Assembly: GCA_030435675.1 (NCBI GenBank)
Contig: CM059624.1
Coordinates: 1,016,769-1,080,768 of the forward strand
Length of the DNA: 64,000 nucleotides
Source: Steinernema hermaphroditum
Lineage: Eukaryota > Nematoda > Chromadorea > Rhabditida > Steinernematidae
Direction: 5' to 3'
Shown: piece by piece, positions 12,597 to 25,461 of the stretch
Numbering within the stretch: the stretch's first letter is position 1
How the letters are laid out: each line of letters begins with the position of its first letter
Translations under genes and position numbers: made by a program
The notes under the pieces: generated by a model
What the model was told of the DNA's origin: nothing
Seen by the model: the letters and a program-made list of their open reading frames with translations, nothing else
The model's database searches: none

Positions 12597-15204
12597 ATGG
12601 GCCAGACGCTGTCGGAGCAACAGTTCGACGGAGACTTCCGCACTCGGCACTCGAGTCGGAGCTCCAGTGGTTCGGATAGCAAGAAGAAGGCCAAGGTCGG
12701 CTCTAAGCGAAACAGTTGTCCCACGCACAACCATGTGAATTATGCGGTGAATCCTGTCACTACTGGACGGGGGAGATCGGGTAAGCTTTTGGCAATTAGG
12801 GATAAGGGGAAAGCCGAACTCAAACAAACTCAAATTCGAAAGCAGTGTAAGCTAAGATCACCTTGTGATATGGCACATTCTAAGGCAAGCATTCTAAGGC
12901 CTGTAATGAAGCCAGCCCCTTGCTCTAATGGGGCTTTAAGTACTAGGCTAAAATCTAGTAAAAGAACATTCATCCTTAGACTACATTGGCTTAGGTATGT
13001 AGTCCATAGGGCCCTGTCATCTAATATGAAAACCGCAAATGTAAAGCGAATAATAACCACTAGGGATAACGGATAAAAGCCGTACAAACTCAAAATCAAA
13101 AGCAGTGTAAGTTAAGATCACCTTGAGATAGCATCATGGTGTGGTTTATGGCACATGGGGCTAAGGCAAAGGCTGCATCTTATGTAAGCATTCTAGGATC
13201 TGTAATTAAGGTAATCCCTTGTTTTAGTGGCTAATATGACCAATTGGATAAGGGCTCTAAGTACAGGGTGGGGCCTAAACTCTGGACATGGAGTGTCTCT
13301 TATACACTTGAACCTTATCATCGGCCAGATCGTCTCCTCCATCACCGCATTGCCCCACTTCCCTCAACGTCGACCTGGCCGAGATCTAGACGAACTTAGT
13401 GCCTTAAATTCAAGTATTTATGCCTCACCCTGCTTTACTTAAAATCGGGTTAAAAACATAGGCTTAGGTGTGCTCCCATCTTTAGGGCCTTGTAATATAA
13501 GATTAAAGTTCAAAAACCTCAGAAGTAAAGCGAATACCAACCACTTCCTATTTTCAGCTACCGTATCCAACGCAGTACCTCCAGTCTTCCCGACAAGTTG
13601 TTCCCTATTCGACAGGAACTTCCGCGGAGGAGTCTACTCCAACCAGAAGGAAGACGAAGTCATCAAGAAGGCGGTCAGCAAAGTCATCGAACCCGACGAG
13701 TTCGAGAAAGAACTCGAACAGATCGAAAAGCCTCCCATGGACGCGCAATCGAGCTTCGACGACGATCAAGAAGACGATCACGACTGTAGCGGACACGACC
13801 CGTCCGAATCCGATGACTTCTCTAACGACTCGGGCCGATCCTCCCTCAACGGAGAGGAAGACCCACGAGCGCCGTCGCCAAGAAGGGTCTCCGCGCCGGC
13901 CATCCACTGCGACGACCTCTCCGCCAAGGCGAACTTCACGGCGCTGCTCGAGTCCGAAGAATCCGAGGAGGATTCGCAGAACGGCGGATCGTCGCCGACG
14001 CAAACCTATGTACGCCGCTTCGCGAAGATGGAGGAGAAGATCCGCAACGAACGCCGCATGGAAGCGCTGAAGAAGAAGAACCGCACGAGGTCGCCGTTCC
14101 GCGTCGGACTCCAGCGTTTGAGGAGTTTATCGCTCGGCGGATCGGCGGAGCAACGCAAGGGTGAGTGGATCGCGCATCCAGTTTCATTCATGTAACGATG
14201 TCACTTGCAGAGACGTCTCCCTACATCGAGCACCACGAAGATCTCATTTCCGTTGGCGAAATCTGTCGCCGACTCTCGTTGGACAACCAGATATTCGCGA
14301 GCGATTTGCCTATTCCGGCTGGGGCCAAGGAGTCGCAGATTCTCGATGAAAACATGATCCGACAGGTGAGTAGTGGAAAGTCTTGTACATCTCTTTCTGC
14401 CCAGAGCACAAGGACATTCCAATCGATAGACACATCTCAGCGAGATATGAATAGGACAGATCAAAACTGCCATCAGTTTAGTTTCTGATCTTTGCTGCCG
14501 TTCAGAGTCCTCGCGATCTGATAAGAAAACAGAGGGTGATTGTACATGAAAGCCTCTTTTCAAGAGGATTAGTGTGTCATGGCCTCGATAAGGGGGTCTT
14601 TTTTTCTAAAGGCTTCCATCGATTTTTATCAGAAACAGACCATCTTATGAGAATAACCACTTCAGATCCTCGACATCCTCCCTCCCCGAGCCGAAGGCTA
14701 CCCGTGGACCAACATCTACAGCTCAGAAAAGCATGGCATCTCCCTTTCCACGATGTACCGTAAGATGGCCGAATGGAGCGAGGACATGTCGCCCGTCCTC
14801 TTGATCATTCGCGACACCGCGGGGCACGTCTTCGGCGCTGTTGCCAGTACGGCCATCAAGCCCAAAGACCACTACTACGGAACGGGAGCCTCAACTCTTT
14901 TGTGGCGATTTGAAGGAGAATACCCTAACAGGTAACTACAGTACTCTACCGTAACCGTTCTTCATTTGTAATGTTTAGAAGCGTCGTAGACTACAGATGG
15001 ACCGGGGCCAATCAGTTCTTCACGAACGCCTCCAAGGATTGCCTCTCCTTCGGAGCCGGAGGAGGCCACTTTGGCCTGTGGCTCGACGCCGATCTCAACC
15101 ACGGAAGCACACAGCGCTGTGAGACCTTCGACAACGAGCCGTTGACGGGTGGCGACGGTGACTTCATCGTGCAGTTCGTCGAAGCCTTCGGCTTCGCCAT
15201 GTAA
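12597..15204 (+). CDS. TLDc-domain protein, OXR1/NCOA7 type
   Basis: Five exons (12597-12780, 13558-14160, 14211-14365, 14666-14931, 14979-15204) keep frame at every GT/AG junction and encode 477 aa. The C-terminal half is a TLDc domain: ISVGEICRRL, then PPRAEGYPWTNIYSSEKHG, LLIIRDTAGHVFGA, the GTG..TLLWRF core, YRWTGANQFF, and GGGHFGLWLD leading to a final VEAFGFAM. The N-terminal half is Ser/acidic-rich and low in complexity. OXR1/NCOA7 proteins protect against oxidative damage, and the TLDc domain can bind the V-ATPase. The start MGQTLS fits N-myristoylation, so membrane association is possible. An AATAAA sits at 15346-15351. The gene converges on HDHD5, 274 bp away. No LysM domain is seen; the long forms of this family carry one. 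Exon 1 and the first acceptor are the least certain parts. Confidence 0.9.
12825..13550 (+). repeat. Duplicated units inside TLDc intron 1
   Basis: About 42 nt at 12825-12866 recur at 13084-13125 with few changes (core AGCAGTGTAAG.TAAGATCACC). Further shared blocks follow in both units: GTAAGCATTCTA-like, CTGTAAT.AAG, GGCTTAGGT and GTAAAGCGAATA. The 777-nt intron therefore consists largely of two or three diverged copies of one sequence. Confidence 0.7.
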
Positions 15205-15477
15205 ATTCTGTTTGTATTTATTTGAACGCCATCTCGAGAGAATAGGGTCGAAGAAACTAAGTCAGATTTCGTCTATTTGTTTTCTGTGATAGACAGATGT
15301 ATTATTATTTGTTGTCCACGTTGTATGTACATAGTCTTCGAGGAGAATAAACGTAACTTTGAGTACAGTTGCCAATTTGTAGATATCATACTGATAGGAT
15401 ATTATATCTGGAGCGTTGTAAAGGATTAATTACATTCGGACAGACAGATAGGATAAGGAACTTCACCACTGTACCGC

Positions 15478-17582
15478 TCAATGCTGATGACGCGACGATA
15501 TGACCTTCATTGCTTGGTACAGATTCGCTTCCACAAACGCCGGTTTTCTCAGCTCCTTCTGCTCCTCGACACTCAACTCGTTAAGCAGCTGCGACACGGG
15601 ATGTGCGAGTCCGTTCATGGTGCAACCCTGATGGTAGACGCCCGTCTCTACGAGCACAGGCACACAGTGTTCAATTGAATCGAACGAGGAATGTTCATCG
15701 AACAGCGGGCTTTCTGAAAAGCTGAGGTTCAATAACTGAGAGGATACACAGCCACCCACCGTACTCCGTATCGACATTGCGGATATCGAAACGATCGAAT
15801 CGACCGTAGCCACGGTTCTTTAAGTACTTCGAGAAAAGATTTGCACCGAGAATATCCGATTCAGGGTTATCACTAAAAAAGAAATATTTTTATAGAGAAA
15901 AGCATCGATGGGACCTACCCAATGACGTACACGGTGTCGGGGCATTCGATCTTCATCGTGAACGCTTGTCTTTGGATGCAGTGAGCAGCGTGGATATAGC
16001 TTATCTCTGACGGTTTACCCATGAACGCGTCGAAGTGCAACTCGTGTCCCGTGAGCTTGTTGTAGACCGCGGCGAGACAATGGAGGAAGATGCCATGACC
16101 GAATCTAAAAAACAGTTCGATCATTATCGACGAAAAAGCATATAATTTCTATAGGAACGACCAGTCTTCCAATTTATTTCGGTCTGACTGCAAATGAATT
16201 GCAAGAGTGTTTTGAGACGAACATAACACCACTTTGAAACAACATATAGAGAGAAGGCGGTTGGATTCGCGTCAAACTGCATTTACCTTGGCAAAGGCAG
16301 GCCCTTCTCAGCCATCCACAGAAGATCCATATTACATGCGACAATCGGGATATGGGGATAATTCTTCGTGCTGCGCTTGTGCTTCATTGACGCTGAAAAA
16401 ATTATAATAAATCGGTAAACAGCTCTGCGTTTACCGGGATCTCCATTGGTGATGAGTACATCAGTGATGAGCTGCAGAGCGGACTCCCATCGCAGAGGTT
16501 CACCGAGGAATATGATCGCTGTAAATAGATGTAGACATAAGAAGAGACGGATAGCAAAGTCTCGCACCTTCCACGGGATTGAACGCGCTAATCTGGCATG
16601 TGAAAGGCTGAAATTTATAGCATAAGGTGAAGTGATATAGGTTGGACATGTATTTACGTCTAATTTCCGTCGTTTGAAATCAACACAATCCAGGTGAGGA
16701 AACAGAACGCGAAGATCTTCCAATTGTGTGACGCTGCGAAATCCTAGGCTGAAAAGAACAAACAGGAATTCAGAAGGGTGTACAAACAACAGAGAACGTA
16801 TAGAATAGGGACCAGTCCCTCTACCACTTCCCGCCAAGTGACTTCTGTAGATGAAGATAGACTGTCTACACAAGATTTGTAGAGTCGGAGACTAACATCA
16901 TTATGCAACCACACATAAAGAGAGCGGCTATACTCGTACCAAGAATGAAGAAGAAAACACCTACTGATTAGCCAATTCCTTCACCGGACCCTGGCCAACA
17001 ACGAGAACGTGCTTTTCATGCAGCTGTGAGAACATCTTCAACGGACTGTGTGCCATAATCACTTGTTCCGGTGCGATCTGAACACCAAAAATTATGCACC
17101 GTTTTCGTTTTGTTTCGGTTACATGAATTCCGATCAACTCTGACAGTTTCATCGCTTTTGTCGCCCGCAGCGAGTTGCTTCCGTTGGTCAAGAAAACCTG
17201 AAATTACTCCATTTAGTGATGTGACAACGAAAGCATCCAGTCTCCATGTGCTTAAGTTGAGTAAACAAGGAGAATTCTTTACAAAAAGGCCAATGGTTCA
17301 CACAAAATGTACAACAACCAACCGTTGGAACTGAAAAGCGCCCTTTCTGGTCGGTGATGAGTTCAAACGCCTCGCGCACACCCGGCAGCAAGTCACGTCC
17401 TCGGCAAATCACCCCGTCGATGTCAAGAATGAGCGAGAAATTGGATGCCTGCAACACAATTACAGTGTATTCTGACGCTAATTATGAACGCCCTTTCAAT
17501 TATTACTTACCTTATAGCGAAATGGATTAGAAGAGTGAAGAAACCGGCGAGATAACGTCGAAAATCTGACCAACGAAATCAT
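15478..17582 (-). CDS. HDHD5/CECR5-like HAD-superfamily hydrolase
   Basis: Eleven exons join in phase (17582-17511, 17448-17323, 17197-17123, 17077-16965, 16748-16658, 16607-16568, 16518-16435, 16392-16287, 16104-15919, 15872-15760, 15713-15478) to give 413 aa; human HDHD5 is about 420. HAD motif I is LILDIDGVICRG, motif II is FLTNGSNSL, and motif IV is VIGDNPESDILGANLFS. Family-specific stretches are also present: VIMAHSPLKMF, VLVVGQGPVKE, IIFLGEPLRWESALQLITDV, ACNMDLLWMAEKGLPLPRFG, LTGHELHFDAFMGKPS and LVETGVYHQG. The start MISLVRFSTLSRRFLHSS is Arg/Ser-rich and looks like a mitochondrial presequence. Most introns are 44-55 nt. The substrate of the family is not known. Confidence 0.95.
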
Positions 17583-19153
17583 TAGTGAGGGTTCCAGTGA
17601 GGATAAATTCCTGAAAAACAACAAGCAACTTACAGTTAAACAAAAAAGCATCCTATTCATGCATTCTACTCGCAATTCTGTATTTCTCTGTGTCTCTGTG
17701 TTTCAACGATAAAATCTCTTGACTCGACCACACACGTCGCAGGCAGTGTAATGTGTAGAATTTCTCTGATCGTCTGCTGTAGGCGTCACCACACCGATGC
17801 GTTCAGACTGTCTCGTCTGAGTTGGGCGTAAATTGTTTGCTGCTAATCATGCGATCATGAATGCATAGCGTAAGCAAACGTTTCTTCGGAGCTTATCTCC
17901 GATGAAATTCGGCAATGTTTTGCAAATTTTTGGAAAGCCCAAAGGTGTTCCCGAGGGTTAATAACAGGAAGAGTAGCAGTGACTTCTGTACTGTTTTAAT
18001 AAGACCTCTAAGAATCTGACGAACTAGAAGCACGCCGCCCATTCACTCGACGAGTCTTGAATTCGAACATCTAACTAAAATCTTCGGAACTCAAGTGTTT
18101 CAGCAACGTCTGCTTCGGCCCAGAAGCAAAACCTGGAAACAGGGACAAGGGCGATAAAGAAGCACAATATTCCAGGCACTCTAGGTTGAGATCCACCAGC
18201 AGAGGATTACATAATCGATCTGTTCCGGCCAGACTGGCAGTTTTCCCCCAAATAAAGCGATTAAGGCATGAAAGGTGTTGTTGACGCTGCCATGTCCGTT
18301 TGCAACGCAAAACATTTGGAGCCTCCAAACATAAACATATGGGAGTTATTAGCAAACCAGAAAGGAAGACCTAGCAGTAAAAGGTGAAGGCAGGGACATT
18401 CTCGGGAAGACGAGAGAAAGAGAAGCTCCAAATATAAGTTAGCCAGAAGGGAAAAGGCCTAATCATAAAAGGTAGAAGGAGGAAAAATCAGAGGAAGACC
18501 AGAGAACGTGAAAAATAGGTAAGAATGACCCTCTAGCCAGAAAAACGAATCGAAACCGCTGGAAAAGAGAAAAGAAGGGTGCCGACTCTAATATGTAGAT
18601 TGTAATGTCAGCAAAAAGCTCTTTTCAGAGACTACGAAGAATGAAGGGAATGTGGATAAGGTTACTCATCTAGAACGTGGACAAATCCTCAAATAAACCG
18701 CTTCACTTAAGAAGCTTCATAATCTAAATAAATCTAAAATGCGGATTAGATGATTAATTTCCGCCATTCCACCCGTTAGTCATAAGCAGTGATTAAATAA
18801 ATGGATGGAGACCATTGGAGTTATTGTCATCTGAACCTTCGGTTTCCGAACAACCGCACAGGACCTGTCCCGCATCATCTACCGCAGTATACATCGCAGA
18901 GCCAGTTCTTTCTTCTTTTAACCTACCTTACGATCTTAAGAAATCATGAACGAGCTCACATTGGTCGGTTCGGCTCGGAGCCAACTGGGCCGGAAGCCCG
19001 CCCGTTAGTCTGGCTCAGATGGCATAACTGATTCCAAGGTATGCAGATGTGAGTCCCCCCTCCTCCACTCCTATAACCTTGCAACCGACTACTCATTTTA
19101 TTTAAAAACACTTCTTTATATATCCTATCATTAAATATAAAATAATACAAAAG
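17583..19153. other. Intergenic, no gene recognised
   Basis: It contains the presumed HDHD5 promoter side and AT-rich sequence. Between 18350 and 18600, purine-rich AGAAGG/GGAAAGAG-type repeats occur (AAAGGTGAAGGCAGGGA, AAAGGTAGAAGGAGGA). No coding support. Confidence 0.5.
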
Positions 19154-20457
19154 CTAATTGAATCGGCTTTTCTTAGGCTTCGAAGCCTCTGCATCGTTGA
19201 TCCGAGTCTTCGGTTCGTCCTCGTCCTCGTCTTCAAGAGCTCGTAGACGGCGATACACGTCATACTTCGTCGACAAGCTGAGGTCCTTGATCTTTCGGAG
19301 ATTCATGAGGATCTGCGGATCCTGGATGTTGCCGACGATTATCAACTAAATTTTGGTTGTGAATGGGCTGTTTTAAGCACAAGGTGCTTACCACGACGTG
19401 CTTGAGATGATGGCGATCCGCCATGCGGACACATTCGACGAGGTCCGCGTCGGATCTCGATGCCGTGCGAAGGATGAACCCGGACACCTCGTTTACGATT
19501 TCAATTGTTTGAAAGCGATGGGCGAGCCGCATAAGAATGTCAATGTTGGTTGCTGAAGAAATGTTCATAGAGTACATTAGTAGCATTGAACTGGTGCAAA
19601 ATTAGCACGACACTTATGTAGCGGGCCTTTTTTGAGCCTTCCTATATTTGATGACATATCCATCGGTCTCAGTTTAATGAACGAGTTTTTTGGTGGACGT
19701 AACTCTACTCTACTTTGCTAGATTTTCAGCATCGCATCCTAACCAACAATATTGCCCATCAAATAAACTACGATCATCAGGTAAACAACTCCAGCACAAC
19801 ATAGACAATGGCAGAATGTGCCCCAATGGGATGGAATGAGAAGGGAACTGATATCACCAATTCGTTATCTTAAGCTAAGTATCGAAGAGCATGTTGATTA
19901 TACATAAGTTCTAATTTCGAGTACCGAAATTACACTAAATAATAGAATTTTCAGTTTCTATTTCGCCGTTCGAAGAACTATCAGGTAGCGGTTGGGACAG
20001 AGTCGTTCGGCTCTTTTTCGGAGTACTGAAGTTAAAGAACTGGGATACTGGAACGATTGGCCCTGATGTGTGGGACCTGCATAACCCACAGGCCTATTTA
20101 AGTTTCGTTTTGTATAAATGCCAAAACATACCTTCAATAGGTTTTCGATTGGGGTAAAGAAAAAGCAAAAACTCGTGAAACTCCTCGAACTTCACGTTCT
20201 CCAACTCATAGACATCCATATCGAGAGCGTTGATATGGAGGTCTTTGAAGAAAGGGCTATGCTGAGCCAGGAATCCAATGTTCACAAAGAACCTCTCGCC
20301 CTCCACGATGAGCAGGTAGTCGGTCAGGCTTGTTCGCCTCGAGAAATCGTTCTCGCGACGCCTTAAATGTGCTTTTGAGTTGATAAACATCTATCAGAAC
20401 ACACCTCAGTGGGATCCAATCATAAGGAGAAGAGGTCGACGGCTTCTGGTGATCCAT
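19154..20457 (-). CDS. BTB/POZ-domain protein
   Basis: Four exons (20457-20405, 20361-20132, 19552-19392, 19345-19154) encode 211 aa. A BTB fold is readable: LTDYLLIVEGERFFVNIGFL, then AQHSPFFKDLH, VKFEEFHEFLLFLYP, IDILMRLAHRFQT and the C-terminal helix region ADRHHLKHVVLIIVG. BTB proteins of this nematode type usually act as substrate adaptors for Cullin-3 ligases, but many also carry a MATH domain. None precedes the BTB here; the N-terminus is only about 30 residues. The C-terminus is an acidic then basic tail (EDEDEDEPK..KKSRFN). The 579-nt third intron is the only long one. Confidence 0.85.
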
Positions 20458-21715
20458 TTTTATCGATATCTCAAGGCGACTCTGAAATACACGATAGTAA
20501 TCTGGCTATACTAAGGACGCGTGTTTGCACTTTGTACTCTTTTTCAATTAAGGCTCAACATATTAAGCGGTCGGCCTGCTGGGGCGCTCGCGCTCTCATT
20601 ACTGCGTTTCCATGACGATTATGAACGATGGAGACAGGTTGCCATCGGCATGTGCATGGCCCTCTTTGGCTAGAATTAGTGAATGTATCCATTTTCCGTG
20701 AATGTTACCCAAAGTTGGATTGCTTTATCCTGGTTTCTGGGTTTCTGATTTTTCAGTGTGTTGGATTTTGAGTATTTTTTGAGTTTAAAAAAAGTGGTTT
20801 CAGTGCAATAACCTGTTAACGATCTTCTATCCTCAAAGGTTGGTCGACCGAATAAAACGGTGGTCGAAGGGAAACCGAAGGGAGAAAAAATCGTCGAAAG
20901 GAAGCAGCTCGCTTCTAGGGTGCTTTCGAGAGACGGTAAAATTTTGGAAGAGGCTAATTTTTGAACATCGAACACGAATCGATCGAAGGAATTACTCGTT
21001 AAATAGTTTTATTTTCCAGCCTTCTATCAGGAATCAAAAAAAAAATCAAGAAGTGCACATTGACTTTTGGATAATTACGATTTGGAAAGGTTACTTCATG
21101 CAAGAGATTGACTCATAACCAGTGAAGCCAGCTTGGTGAATTTAGGCCCAATCGGCTGAGAAGGCTCATGTCCAAGTCACAGAGGTCAGACACCCATTTA
21201 ACTCAAACTTTGGGGATTCGAATCTGGTTTCCGGCTACGATGGATTTGAAACGCACATTACGCGCTCACTCGCCCAACCTTGGGGGCCTTCCGCGTGCAG
21301 AAGAACACTTCCCGGATGAATCGTGTGTGATTCGCGTTGCGAAAAAAATACTCGTAATCTCATTGAAATGCTTTCTTACTAAAAGCGCATTTGTGAAATG
21401 GCCGTGCTTCTGGGCTTCTTTAGAAATACCTGAATGGCCGAAGGGGGTCGGAGTCTTCGCTCAGTGACCGTAGACGAGAAACACAACTGAAAAAGAGGTT
21501 GCTCTGTAGTCGACGAGAAAACTGTAGACGTTTTCTGAAATATGGACACTCTTCATGACAGTCACGTTACCACATAGCACAGCACGACGCCAGACAGTCG
21601 GCGCTTTGGACTAAACGCCCTAGTTTGCGACCTCAGTATGCGTTGAAGCGCAATCACGAGAATGAAAGATTGAGAGGTGGCCGCATTGCGCGTGCCCGAT
21701 CGACACACTGATCAA
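20458..21715. other. Intergenic, no gene recognised
   Basis: Open frames of 92-99 codons overlap on opposite strands, without domains or splice support. Nothing else was seen. Confidence 0.45.
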
Positions 21716-21919
21716 GGGAAAGGGCAAGCAGGAAAGGCGCCGCGGTGCCAGATGCCTCGCCGCCCCTCTCCCTCTTTGTCCGATCTCAACTTTCCTTTCT
21801 GATCGCCGCTTGACGGCGGCGGAAGGCGTGCGCGGCCCGATTTGAACGACAGACAGGCGCTCGATCGTATAAAGCAAAAGTGCAAAACGGAAAAAGTTAG
21901 TGCAAGACAGGGAGCGCCT
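21716..21919 (+). repeat. About 204-nt direct repeat, copy 1
   Basis: This is nearly identical to 23838-24040 in the same orientation. The unit is GC-rich (CCGCGGTGCCAGATGCCTCG, GCGTGCGCGGCCCGATTTG) and ends in TATAAAGCAAAAGTGC followed by AGTTAGTGCAAGACAGGGAG. On the reverse strand GTTCAAATC resembles a Pol III B box. Overlapping open frames in both copies differ at the edges. I cannot tell whether it is a transposon fragment or a regulatory or RNA unit. Confidence 0.85.
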
Positions 21920-23837
21920 AAAGTAGTAGCAGCTTCTCACATCACCTTAACACACCGCTGTACAATGTTTGACAGGCTACCGTAGACTTCTTACGTTGAC
22001 CTGCAAGGAAATGAGCGACGGATAACACTATGAAAGCACTTTCTGGGAGCCATATAAAGACGGCTTACAAAGGTCCAATTTTTGTACTGGAAGCCCTGCT
22101 TCGAAGCCAGAGGAAGACCGACGACTATGATTGTCAATACGATGCTTGTGCATTTGTATGACGTCTCACAAAGTCTTTGATCCGAGAAATAAACTCGTAA
22201 ACAGGATTCAGCCTTTTTGCCACTTCGAAGCCCGGGCACACTGAGACGATAGGACGTTGTGACACAGCCGAAGAAAAAGAGAAGCTGCTACTGCGGTGAT
22301 CTACGTTTTTTCGTTGTGCGCAGTGACTATCATTGATTGAAGTGCAACGTAGTTCTTGACAACGGATAGGATCATAAAATCTAAATGAAATCTAAGCCAT
22401 TTCCAGGAATTATGAGGAAATCCATTACAATCGCGAGAGTTTATGCCGTACTATGTGTAGCGTCTTAGAAAGTGATTCACGACTACCTAAAAGATAACTT
22501 CCAGGCTTGGGCAACTGAACCTATCGATGGCTGTCGATCTACTTGGAGCTTCGTCTTAAACTTAACGTAAGTGTGAAGTAACCATTATGAACATAGGTGT
22601 TACTTGCTGTACACTTTCAATCCATCCCTTTTGAAATGTCCAACTTGTTTAGTGTGACCATTACTTCGTTTTCTACGCAGTGGTAAGCAAGAAAAGCAGA
22701 AAAAATATAAAATGATATTCATAACGATTCTAAAATGGTATTGAGAAAGGGTTTTAGTGCTGCAGATTAAGTCGAGCATCGTTTCATCGTCATTGACTTT
22801 CATCAACAAGCATACTCTTTTTGATTTTCACTAGTTCTAACACGGACATGAATATTAGCCCTGTAAGTTGCGATTAGGAAGGCTTGAGTCTCAAGTAGAC
22901 ATTCCTAGAATAGTGAAATGTTATGTCCCTCATTAATATCGTACATTTCTTATACACTTCCAACGGTCTCGCTGACGATTCCCAGTAATTGTAATCTGCG
23001 GGACTAGTGTTTGGAAATAAGTTAGTGAAATTGTCCTTATCTTGCGTCTACTAAACGTTCTATGTTAAGGAGGCCAACGTCAAGCTTCGGGCACACCCAC
23101 GTGCGATTTGGATGCAGCCGGGGCAGCTAAGAACACACGGTCTGTCGGATCATGCTAAGAAACCCACGTAAGTCGAAACGTTAACACAATATTTAAAGAG
23201 TCTGTTTTTCAGAGGAGCAAATTTCAAGGAGTTTCCAGTCTTGGCGTCCATCGAAATGAACTATACCCTCAGGAACTGGAGGGCATTCATCATTTAAATG
23301 GGTCAGTAAAAACCTTCTATTACCAGGCTCTGCACGATCTATTGCCTCTGATTCAATAGTCTCAATAGCGCACTGTTCCTGGGTGATGCGCGACTCCTGA
23401 CTCAAAAAAAAACTCAGACACGAGGTCCCGACACAACTTAAGATTCTGACAACATGAAATTATTATGAAAAAGAGTATTGTCATAATCTGACATTTACAG
23501 GTGAGATATGAAGCCCGATGCCATGGGATTGTCGGCAAATCTTCAAAGGATTCTTCACTTCATAGGACGGAAGCCGAAGGGCGATTTTTTGTGTCCCTTC
23601 CCCAAAATGTTTACCCCACAGTGCAGAAGGCACGCCTTCCAAAAAAGGCTTATATTTTATCATAACAATGAAAAATTATCTCATCGAATTATTTTATGCT
23701 TAGTGAAATGAATAAAAGCGTTAAATGATGTTTAGTATTGTATAGCATCTCAACATTTGGTTTTAGTTTGGATAGGAGAGGATCACAGATTAAGATCGCG
23801 AGTGTCTGGCAAAGGAGATGATAGGAGATGGGAGAGT
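21920..23837. other. Intergenic with a dispersed repeat fragment
   Basis: No gene recognised. On the minus strand, 22205-22125 (TTTACGAGTTTATTTCTCG, then GAGACGTCATA and ATGCACAAG) matches the plus-strand stretch 43461-43560, so it is a dispersed repeat fragment. Confidence 0.5.
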
Positions 23838-24040
23838 GGGAAAGGGCGAGCAGGAAAGGCGCCGCGGTGCCAGATGCCTCGCCGCCCCTCTCCCTCTTTG
23901 TCCGATCTCAACTTTCCTTTCTGATCGCCGCTTGAGAGCGGCCGAAGGCGTGCGCGGCCCGATTTGAACGACAGACAGGCGCTCGATCGTATAAAGCAAA
24001 AGTGCAAAAGGGAAAAAGTTAGTGCAAGACAGGGAGCTCC
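23838..24040 (+). repeat. About 203-nt direct repeat, copy 2
   Basis: Same unit and orientation as 21716-21919, differing at only a handful of positions (for example GACGGCGG versus GAGAGCGG, and one change in AAAACGG/AAAAGGG). The flanks of the two copies are unrelated, so the duplication boundaries are sharp. The spacing between copies is about 2.1 kb. Confidence 0.85.
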
Positions 24041-24437
24041 TGATTAACATACAGACGATGATGTTCCTTCTGTGGTTACTGTAAAGGAATGTTAGCAAGC
24101 AGCGAGCGGAGACAAGATGCGATGATTTCGTTGATCGTTTACCTTTCCGAACCAACAGCACTCCGCTCTGCATGACACCCTATAGGCACAAAAGGGCAAA
24201 GCATCACACCGTAGTCAGTGATCTTCTTCGTCAGAGTCGAAGACGGAGATGTCATCAGTTTGCGCTGGCATAGTGGGAAGAGGCGAAGAGTTGAAAGCGG
24301 TTACGCAGACGGTGGGCGTGATCCATACATCACAGACTCCTTTGGTCCTCATTACAAAATTGCTCTACTAATGAAGGCTTGCCCTCCTGTCGTGCATAAT
24401 TCGCATCATGTGCCATTCTGACGAAGAGGCTTTCGGA

Positions 24438-24510
24438 GCCCCTTTAGCTCAGCCGGTAGAGCGTTAGACTTTTAATCTAACGGCCAAGGGTTCGAATCCC
24501 TTAGGGGGCG
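24438..24510 (+). tRNA. tRNA-Lys (anticodon UUU), second copy
   Basis: The sequence is identical over all 73 nt to the tRNA at 540-612, with the same cloverleaf, anticodon loop CTTTTAA and TTCGAAT T loop. A run of six T follows just after the 3' end. The flanks are unrelated except for the few bases around the ends (CGGAGC versus CAGAGC just upstream, CGAA downstream), so the unit duplicated without long flanks. Confidence 0.96.
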
Positions 24511-25461
24511 AATTTTTTCTTTTGGCTGATCTTTTGAAGTTATGTCAATTTATGCATTCGATCCTAGGAGATAATCTTACTGCCAGGTATCATAATTATT
24601 TTACGGTGACATACAGCTTTATTGGGTTAGCAACTTGTTGTCATTTTTTGTCATCAATAAAATTGGACACAGCCATACAATGACAAATGCAATTCCATAC
24701 AAGGGAATCGTATTTGCTTTGACATTGATCTTCTTTTCGGCTCTCACACATTTTGTTCTCCTGAAGAATAGCGTTTCATGGAACTTCTCCAAAAGTAGCT
24801 CCGTAATTGGATCCGGACTCGAGCAGGTGAAGTTTAGTCCCGCACCGTTTCTTTTTTTCTAGCGCTACCAAAACGAACGAGTGTTCCAGTCTGTGACAGA
24901 TCCCGAGGACTCGAATGAATTAACATAATCGGTCGAAAGAACACAAAGAATAGTTTCACTAGCGGTGGTTTCGAAAAGATCACCCATGATGATGTTCAGT
25001 ACAAAATACGGTAGCAACACGACTGCTTGCCACACCGCCAATCGACCACCGAAAATCCTCTGAAGATCGCATCACAGTATGTGTATACGTAAATAAGTGT
25101 TCCTCGATCAACGGTAGTGAGAAGAACAAGACGAGCCATCTCCGCATGGTCGCTGATGGGTTGGATTGCGTAGATTCTGTACGTTGTTGTACGTTGAAAT
25201 TCTGCATGAACTTAATACTGTACATGGATGGGGTTCAATACCAAAACCGCAAGGCTCGTTGCCTGTAAAGGGACAAGTGAGTCGAGGGCTAAGAGATCTG
25301 ATCTCATTAAGCAAAGCTTGTACAGGTTTGGAACAGAGAACCTGACCATCAAACCCGATTTTTGTTGGTCCATATGCATGATGTAACAGAAAATACAACC
25401 ACTTTGTCTTATATCTTTATGATACTTATACGGATTATGCACATGTTCATCCCATCTTCAG
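24511..25461. other. Intergenic, no gene supported
   Basis: A minus-strand frame starting near 25147 (MRRWLVLFFSLP) looks weakly like a signal peptide and continues for about 55 codons. It has no downstream support, so I do not call a gene. Confidence 0.4.

Noticed and set aside
20118..20366. 82-codon plus-strand frame
   Set aside because: It is antisense to the BTB exon 2.
24980..25225. Minus-strand frame with MRRWLVLFFSLP start
   Set aside because: Weak signal-peptide look only; no cleavage motif, no repeats and no second exon. Too little support for a secreted peptide gene.
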